Shown: positions 58,996 to 64,000 of the stretch, one piece after another
Position numbering within the stretch: position 1 is the first letter of the stretch
Layout: the number at the start of each line of letters is the position of its first letter
The notes under the pieces: model-generated
What the model was told of the DNA's origin: nothing
Seen by the model: only the letters and a program-made list of their open reading frames with translations
Databases searched by the model: none
Translations under genes and position numbers: made by a program
Assembly: GCA_039995105.1 (NCBI GenBank)
Contig: CP146203.1
Location: 2,232,001 to 2,296,000 of the forward strand
Length of the DNA: 64,000 bases
From: Jonesiaceae bacterium BS-20
Lineage (GTDB): Bacteria > Actinomycetota > Actinomycetes > Actinomycetales > Cellulomonadaceae
Direction: 5' to 3'

Positions 58996-60132
58996 ATGAC
59001 CGTCATTCCATTTGCACGTTCAGGGCGTTCCTCAGTTGGTATTGAATGGGAACTTGCCCTGGTGGACAAGGACTCCGGCGACCTGCGTCAGGTTGCCCAA
59101 ACCATTTTGGACACGGTCTCCCCCGATGGTTCACAGCACCCTAATATCCGCCAAGAGTTGCTGCTCAACACCGTTGAAATTGTGACCGGGGTTTGCCAGA
59201 CCATTGGTGAGGCCGGGCAGGACCTGCAGCGCAGTCTGGACTACCTGCACGAGATTGCCGATCCACTGCGAGTAGAACTGATGTCTGCGGGCACCCACCC
59301 GTTTGCACGCTGGAATCACCAGAAGGTCACTGACAAGCAGCGCTACGCTACCCTGATTGACCGGACCCAGTGGTGGGGCCGGCAAATGTTGATTTACGGC
59401 GTACACGTACACGTTGGGATTGAAGACCAAGCTAAGGTTTTGCCAATCATGCGGGCGATGTTGCCCTACCACGGCTTCATTCAGTCCCTCTCTGCATCCT
59501 CACCATTTTGGGGCGGCAAGGACACTGGGTACGCGTCCAACCGGGCCCAAATGTTCCAACAACTGCCAACCGCCGGCTTGGGATTCCAATTTGAGCAGTG
59601 GGATCAGTTTGAAAATTATGTTGCCGATATGGTGCACACCGGAGTCATTGAAGAATTTGATGAGATCCGCTGGGACCTGCGCCCTGCGCCTCGGTTTGGC
59701 ACGATCGAGACCCGGATTGCCGATGGTGCCTCTAACTTGACCGAGGTCTTGGCCATCGCAGCCTTGACCCACTGCCTAGTTGAGTATTTTTCCACCATGC
59801 TTGATGAAGGCAAGGAATTGCCAACCATGCAGCCGTGGTTTGCTCAAGAGAATAAATGGCGCTCGGCTCGGTACGGCATGGATGCGATCCTGATTCTAGA
59901 TTCAGACGGAAACGAGGAACTGGTAACCCATGGGGTCGCCAGGATACTGAAGACCCTTGAGCCTACGGCCGCAAGACTCGGCTGCCTAGAAGAGCTCAAC
60001 GACGTTCACCTTATCTTGCGCAAGGGCGCTAGTTATCAGCGCCAGCGCAGCGTCGCCCGCCGCAACGGCGGCAGCCTTGACCACGTGGTCGCCCACCTAG
60101 TTGCTGAAATGCGGGCCGGAAGGCCCCTCTAG
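58996..60132 (+). CDS. YbdK-type carboxylate-amine ligase (GCS2 family)
   Basis: 378 residues of glutamate-cysteine ligase family 2. GIEWELALVDKDSGDLRQVA, VEIVTGVCQTIGEAGQDLQR, HVHVGIEDQAKVLPIMRAMLPYHGFIQSLSASSPFWGGKDTGY and WDLRPAPRFGTIETRIADGAS are characteristic. Enzymes of this family join glutamate to cysteine or other amines using ATP; in actinobacteria they may supply gamma-glutamyl compounds. The substrate is not deducible. AAGGA precedes the ATG, 9 nt after the methyltransferase stop. Confidence 0.88.
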   Translation: MTVIPFARSGRSSVGIEWELALVDKDSGDLRQVAQTILDTVSPDGSQHPNIRQELLLNTVEIVTGVCQTIGEAGQDLQRSLDYLHEIADPLRVELMSAGTHPFARWNHQKVTDKQRYATLIDRTQWWGRQMLIYGVHVHVGIEDQAKVLPIMRAMLPYHGFIQSLSASSPFWGGKDTGYASNRAQMFQQLPTAGLGFQFEQWDQFENYVADMVHTGVIEEFDEIRWDLRPAPRFGTIETRIADGASNLTEVLAIAALTHCLVEYFSTMLDEGKELPTMQPWFAQENKWRSARYGMDAILILDSDGNEELVTHGVARILKTLEPTAARLGCLEELNDVHLILRKGASYQRQRSVARRNGGSLDHVVAHLVAEMRAGRPL

Positions 60133-60325
60133 GCCCGTCACCCCGTGCTGACATTGGCATATCGCCCTCGAGGTTGGCGGAAAAACCAACAGTCTCGTAC
60201 GCGATTCGCAAATGTCGACATGGTGATGCTCTCGCATTAGATACCCCTCGTCGGGCACCTCCGCTGGGCCCCTCGCTGGGTAACCCCGAAGTAAGCACCC
60301 GATCAATTCCCTCTATATTACATAA

Positions 60326-60362
60326 CCCACTAGTTGACATTACCGACTAGTGGGCATAACTT
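60326..60362 (+). promoter_or_regulatory. padR promoter inside a palindromic operator
   Basis: CCCACTAGT (60326-60334) and ACTAGTGGG (60346-60354) are inverted copies with 11 nt between. TTGACA at 60334-60339 (consensus -35) overlaps the left arm's end. TAACTT at 60357-60362 (-10) is 17 nt downstream and lies 7 nt before the ATG. A PadR dimer bound here would block RNA polymerase; the transcript would start at or within a base or two of the ATG. Confidence 0.75.
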
Positions 60363-60369
60363 TATAGCC

Positions 60370-60735
60370 ATGAGTTCCAAACTTCCGGGTCGCAGGGACC
60401 CCCAACTCCTCAAGGGTGTATTACCCATGCTGATTCTTGCGGTATTGAGCCGCAAGGAATCCTACGGGTATGAGTTAGTCGTCCAACTCGAGCAAGAGGG
60501 ACTCACTGACATTGCCACCGGCACCGTCTACCCTGTGCTAACCCGGTTGGAGCGCGAGGGCCTGCTCACTTTCCGCCTCATTGCTTCAGCTTCCGGTCCT
60601 GCCCGCAAGTATTATTCACCAACCAAAGAGGGACTGGCCCACCTATCGGAGGCCATCTCCGCATGGTCCACCCTCGACTTGGTGGTCCGCACAATTACCA
60701 CGGCTCTGCCTGAAGATTCCAGAAAGGGTCGCTAA
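60370..60735 (+). CDS. PadR family transcriptional regulator
   Basis: 121 residues with a winged helix domain. LLKGVLPMLILAVLSRKESYGYELVVQLEQEGLTDIATGTVYPVLTRLEREGLLTFRL is the classic PadR pattern, with RKYYSPTKEGLAHLSEAISAW in the dimerisation helix. ATG 60370 (MSSKLPG) is preferred to 60334, which lies inside the promoter. Its own operator is directly upstream, so autorepression is very likely. The next gene starts one base after its stop. Confidence 0.92.
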   Translation: MSSKLPGRRDPQLLKGVLPMLILAVLSRKESYGYELVVQLEQEGLTDIATGTVYPVLTRLEREGLLTFRLIASASGPARKYYSPTKEGLAHLSEAISAWSTLDLVVRTITTALPEDSRKGR

Positions 60736-60736
60736 C

Positions 60737-61267
60737 ATGACCACTGTTCCAACCGTGAAACTTTCGCTACCGGATAAGTTTGCCATGAACCGGTATCTCA
60801 CCCGGCTCTCCTTGCATATTGTTGGACTCCCGCACCGGATGGAACGGGACATCCGGCATCAACTGCGGATCGACATTACTGATGCGGCTCAAGATATAGG
60901 CATGGCCCAAGCATTGAAAAATCTGGGAACGCCACGGATCCTGGCACATGATTATCTGCAAGCGCATGGCCGCCCAGTGCCAAAAGTGTGGACCGGCCTC
61001 GTGGTGTTTGCCCTTGTCTTATACGGGGGACTATTTGCCATGATCTCCGTCTTGGACGGGCTGATCGATGGCGCACTCGCGGCTGACCCAGCGGCCACCG
61101 TTGCGATCTCAAAAACTTGGCTCCTGAGCACCGCCGAAGTTCAGATGACCAACGGAACCCTAGACAACTTTGGTTTCACCATGACTTGGTGGGGTTTGCT
61201 CCTACTTTTCTTGGTGCCCCTAGTAGCCACCCGATTCTGGCGCGTGTGGACCAAGTCAGCGGTGTAA
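60737..61267 (+). CDS. HAAS-type membrane partner of PadR
   Basis: 176 residues. The N-terminal 75 residues (FAMNRYLTRLSLHIVGLPHRMERDIRHQLRIDITDAAQDIG) are the helical HAAS-like domain that accompanies PadR regulators. Two membrane spans follow (about 82-105, and GFTMTWWGLLLLFLVPLVAT near 148-168). ATG 60737 is one base after the PadR stop; a frame from 60581 overlapping padR is rejected. Such pairs are thought to link membrane events to PadR control; the signal is unknown. Confidence 0.8.
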   Translation: MTTVPTVKLSLPDKFAMNRYLTRLSLHIVGLPHRMERDIRHQLRIDITDAAQDIGMAQALKNLGTPRILAHDYLQAHGRPVPKVWTGLVVFALVLYGGLFAMISVLDGLIDGALAADPAATVAISKTWLLSTAEVQMTNGTLDNFGFTMTWWGLLLLFLVPLVATRFWRVWTKSAV

Positions 61268-61375
61268 TTCATCGCCCTCGGTAAGGTTAACCCCCGCCTT
61301 AGTACGCAAGTTCTTGCAGTTCAGACGGGGGCGAGCACCATGGTGGTGGCAGCCGCAACAAAACAGAATTAAGGT

Positions 61376-62647
61376 ATGCCACCACTTAATTCTCTATTAC
61401 CACCGGGGCCTGATTCCACCAGCTATCCGCCTAGCTCTGGGTCCCTCGCAACCGCAGCCCCGCGTCGCTTGCCCGGTTCCACCAGAGATCCCTTCTTGGA
61501 TCTTCTGCGAGCAGGCGGAACCATCGCGGTCATCGTTGCGCACTGGCTCATGCCCCAAGTCTCTTGGGACGGAAACCACCTCGATGTCATCAACGTATTG
61601 GACTCAGGCCCAGGTTGGCTGATCACCTGGTTCATCCAGGTCATTCCCATCATGGTGTTCGTAGCCGGAGCAGCTTGTCTGACGCAAATGCGGGCGAGGC
61701 CAACATCGTGGTGGCGCTTCATGAGAGCCCGCGTGAGCCGCATTCTTCCCCCGATTGCAGTATTCCTTGGTGTCTGGCTCGTGGCTGCCCACGCGTTACC
61801 GCTCTTAGGTGCTCCCGCATCAGCGGTCCAAGTCGCGGCCACGATTGCACCGCAGCTGTTGTGGTACATGGGAATTTACGTCCTCCTACTCCTGTCCGCC
61901 TACGCATTGCGCGCACTGTATGAGCGTTACGGTTTGGGATTTGTCGCCGCCGTTGGAGGTGCTGGCGGGCTCATCGATCTGCTGCGTTTCCAGGCAGGCT
62001 TTGAAACACTTGCCTGGGCAAACCTGTTCCTCGTGTGGGCCTTCGCCTTCCTCTTGGGTTTTGCCTACGCTGATCGAAAGTTTGAAAACTTGTCGGCTAA
62101 AAACACGGCGTTGGCAGCTTTTGGTGGCCTAGCCGTCTTGATCGCCGCGACCCTGTTTGGCCCCTACCCCGCAAGCATGGTTGGGATGCCCGGCGACCCC
62201 ATATCGAACATGGGCCCGCCCACCCTATGCATCATTGCACTGGCGGTTGCCCAGGTGTTCGGCTCCCTGACACTGCGCACCGTACTCATCGGGGCAACCC
62301 GAGGTCATCGTGCCCAGCAAGCAATATCTTGGATTTCGGCTCGGTCCATGACCCTGTATCTGTGGCACCTGACCGCCATGTTCATAGTCATCGGCATTGT
62401 CACGGTGGCTTACAACGTGGACCTACCCCAAGGTTGGTCGTTGACCTGGTGGCTGACTAGGCCACTGTGGTTTGGAGCGTGCTTGTTTATCTTGCTCGCA
62501 CTCGTCAACGTTTTCGAACCCATTGAACTTCGCCGAGGACCAATCGCACAGTCCGTCAATCGGCACAAAAATCGGGACCAAAATGGTGCCGATCAACGGA
62601 CCGCTGAACGGCCCAGCCTAAACGTGGGTAATATTCAGCGGCATTGA
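61376..62647 (+). CDS. Acyltransferase 3 family membrane protein
   Basis: 423 residues with about ten membrane spans. [28 protein letters not shown] near the N-terminus is the family's RxxxLDxLR...H motif with the essential His, and [19 protein letters not shown] is the second conserved motif. Enzymes of this family transfer acyl groups to sugars, lipids or antibiotics. A Pro/Ser-rich N-terminal tail (about 40 residues) precedes the first span. The C-terminal 40 residues are hydrophilic. The end overlaps the convergent tsaD by 30 nt. Confidence 0.85.
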   Translation: MPPLNSLLPPGPDSTSYPPSSGSLATAAPRRLPGSTRDPFLDLLRAGGTIAVIVAHWLMPQVSWDGNHLDVINVLDSGPGWLITWFIQVIPIMVFVAGAACLTQMRARPTSWWRFMRARVSRILPPIAVFLGVWLVAAHALPLLGAPASAVQVAATIAPQLLWYMGIYVLLLLSAYALRALYERYGLGFVAAVGGAGGLIDLLRFQAGFETLAWANLFLVWAFAFLLGFAYADRKFENLSAKNTALAAFGGLAVLIAATLFGPYPASMVGMPGDPISNMGPPTLCIIALAVAQVFGSLTLRTVLIGATRGHRAQQAISWISARSMTLYLWHLTAMFIVIGIVTVAYNVDLPQGWSLTWWLTRPLWFGACLFILLALVNVFEPIELRRGPIAQSVNRHKNRDQNGADQRTAERPSLNVGNIQRH

Positions 62648-63706
62648 GGAGTCCACCGGGATGTCTAGGTTTGACGGCGCCACACCGTTCTTGACCATTG
62701 CTGACCCCAAAGCGGCAATCATGGCGCCATTGTCGGTGCAGAACTTGAGTGGCGGCATGCGCAACGTAATACCAGCCTCCGCACACCGCTGGGTAACTAG
62801 GTCACGTAGTTGTGAGTTGGCCGAGAATCCCCCACCGATCACCAGGGTGTCTACCCCGTGCAGGTGGCAGGCGGCAATAGTTTTGGCGGTCAGCACATCA
62901 GCAACCGCGTGCGCAAAGGATGCAGCCACGTCGTGCAGTGGGATCTCCTTGCCGGCGTCCTGATGGGTCTCAACCCAGCGTGCCACGGAAGTTTTGAGTC
63001 CCGAGAAGGAGAAGTCATACATGTGCTTGGCCTGGTCCTTGGGTAGGGTCAAGGCACGTGGGAACCGGATCGCGTTAGGGTTACCCTCACGCGCCAACCG
63101 GTCAATGTGTGGCCCTCCCGGATACGGCAGGTCGAGTAGGCGCCCAACCTTGTCAAAGGCCTCCCCTGCCGCGTCATCGAGGGTTGATCCCAGCTCGGTC
63201 ACACCCGTGGCGATATTGTCGACCAGCAGCAGCGACGAGTGCCCACCGGAGACTACGAGGGCCATGAATTTCTCGGGGAAGTCACCGTTGACCAACAGGT
63301 CTACGGCCGCGTGAGCTACCACGTGGTTGACCCCGTAGAGCGGCTTGTCGAGTGCAACGGCCAAGGCTTTAGCTGCCGATGCCCCAATCGTCAATGGTCC
63401 TACAAGTCCCGGGCCAGCGGTGACAGCAATAGCATCGACTTCATCAAGGGTCACGCCGGCTTCTTTTAGCGCACGCTCGATGGTTGGCACCATCGCTTCG
63501 AGGTGCGCGCGGGAGGCAACCTCGGGGATGATGCCGCCAAACCGGGCATGCTCGTCCATGGAACTAGCAACGGCATCGAAAAGTAGGGTGTTCCCACGGA
63601 CCAGCGCAACGCCGGTCTCATCACAGGAACTCTCAATTCCCAAGATGAGCGGTTCCGGGTTGGAACGCTCGGTCAAAGATTGTGCGGTGCTCAATTGCTC
63701 AGGCAT
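62618..63706 (-). CDS. tsaD: tRNA N6-adenosine threonylcarbamoyltransferase
   Basis: Transfers the threonylcarbamoyl group to A37 of ANN-decoding tRNAs (t6A). 362 residues. [17 protein letters not shown] is the N-terminal ASKHA phosphate loop, [19 protein letters not shown] and [12 protein letters not shown] provide the metal-binding His residues, [12 protein letters not shown] and [12 protein letters not shown] follow, and [16 protein letters not shown] and [13 protein letters not shown] are near the end. Start ATG 63706. The convergent acyltransferase gene overlaps its last 10 codons. tsaB and tsaE would be expected upstream on the same strand, but the next gene is a rhodanese. Confidence 0.96.
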   Translation of the reverse strand: MPEQLSTAQSLTERSNPEPLILGIESSCDETGVALVRGNTLLFDAVASSMDEHARFGGIIPEVASRAHLEAMVPTIERALKEAGVTLDEVDAIAVTAGPGLVGPLTIGASAAKALAVALDKPLYGVNHVVAHAAVDLLVNGDFPEKFMALVVSGGHSSLLLVDNIATGVTELGSTLDDAAGEAFDKVGRLLDLPYPGGPHIDRLAREGNPNAIRFPRALTLPKDQAKHMYDFSFSGLKTSVARWVETHQDAGKEIPLHDVAASFAHAVADVLTAKTIAACHLHGVDTLVIGGGFSANSQLRDLVTQRCAEAGITLRMPPLKFCTDNGAMIAALGSAMVKNGVAPSNLDIPVDSSMPLNITHV

Positions 63707-63750
63707 GGTGCTTGCAGGCGCGAACGCCTAACTCCTTCAACGTAAAAGTA

Positions 63751-64000
63751 TTATTCGCCGGTCGCAGCGATACGGCTCTGGTCGTTTGACCATTGGGACC
63801 AGGAACCTGGAAAAAGCGTGGCATCGATCCCAAGCGACGCAAGGACCGCGATCTCGTGGCATGCGGTTACTCCAGAACCGCAGTACACACCAACGTCAGC
63901 GGCCGGAATGGGCCATTCGCCCTCGCCCAGCGCCTCGGTATCCTCAAGGACACCTGCCTGCTCATAGATCTGTCTGAGGTCAACGGCGGATTTGAACGTA
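63751..64000 (-). CDS. Rhodanese-type sulfurtransferase, C-terminal end (5' end outside window)
   Basis: The last 82 residues of a thiosulfate/mercaptopyruvate sulfurtransferase (SseA-like). VGVYCGSGVTACHEIAVLAS is the active-site loop, the Cys of CGSGVT carrying the persulfide. The end FPGSWSQWSNDQSRIAATGE with PGSWSxW is typical of two-domain rhodaneses. Upstream residues FKSAVDLRQIYEQAG also fit. The first domain and start lie beyond position 64000. Confidence 0.9.
   Translation of the reverse strand, partial: TFKSAVDLRQIYEQAGVLEDTEALGEGEWPIPAADVGVYCGSGVTACHEIAVLASLGIDATLFPGSWSQWSNDQSRIAATGE

Noticed and set aside
60581-60736. Upstream extension of the HAAS membrane protein into padR
   Set aside because: It lies in another frame of padR, and the ATG one base after the padR stop gives a natural start.

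Overview
The window looks like a chromosomal segment of a moderately GC-rich actinobacterium, most likely Micrococcales or a close relative. The evidence is the WhiB regulator, GuaB3 beside GuaB, PspC-domain two-component genes, GatCAB, an extended-leader Pta, SURF1, a CIRCE-controlled groES, an actinobacterial-type insertion in 23S rRNA and a Streptomyces-like ilvB leader peptide. Genus and species cannot be fixed by reading alone. Pta-AckA next to SucCD and glycogen phosphorylase suggests a respiring organism that can also make acetate.

Layout. 1-8 kb (minus strand): ilvB (3' end outside the window) behind a leader-peptide attenuator, ilvD, then a tightly overlapped gatC-gatA-gatB-acetyltransferase operon. 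8-15 kb: two large cell-surface genes facing each other. One is a sortase-anchored GH127 beta-L-arabinofuranosidase with a long Gly-Asp stalk, the other a repeat protein ending in a sortase-like signal. 15-17.1 kb: a mobile patch with an IS21 istA remnant beside an IS1249/IS256-type element. 17.2-22.9 kb: a complete rRNA operon (16S-23S-5S, minus strand) with both processing stems readable. 23-31 kb: glgP, sucCD, pcrA. 31-38 kb: an envelope-stress type locus (response regulator, PspC-type kinase, divergent PspC protein) with helically phased repeats between the divergent genes, then two paralogous membrane proteins. 38-40.6 kb: guaA, a small secreted HExxH-like protein and a DUF3817 protein.

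40.8-43.6 kb is the most unusual part. A secreted 231-residue protein is followed by an unannotated 36-residue single-span membrane peptide. The whole unit has a second, decayed copy 2.4 kb away, and a dead ABC exporter lies between them. The peptide is conserved between the copies although the second is broken.

43.6-54 kb: SURF1, pta-ackA, guaB3, a DEDDh exonuclease, an RluA-type pseudouridine synthase, guaB and a MerR-type regulator. 54.4-57.2 kb: whiB behind an 18-bp perfect palindrome, then a more A/T-rich block of unrecognised membrane and soluble proteins. 57.2-64 kb: monocistronic groES under CIRCE, a THUMP-like methyltransferase with a YbdK-type ligase, a self-contained PadR/membrane-protein pair with a near-leaderless promoter inside its own palindrome, an acyltransferase, tsaD, and the end of a rhodanese gene.

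No CRISPR array, tRNA gene, prophage or replication origin was seen. Starts were moved inward from the longest reading frame wherever a ribosome binding site or family alignment argued for it; these choices are stated per gene.
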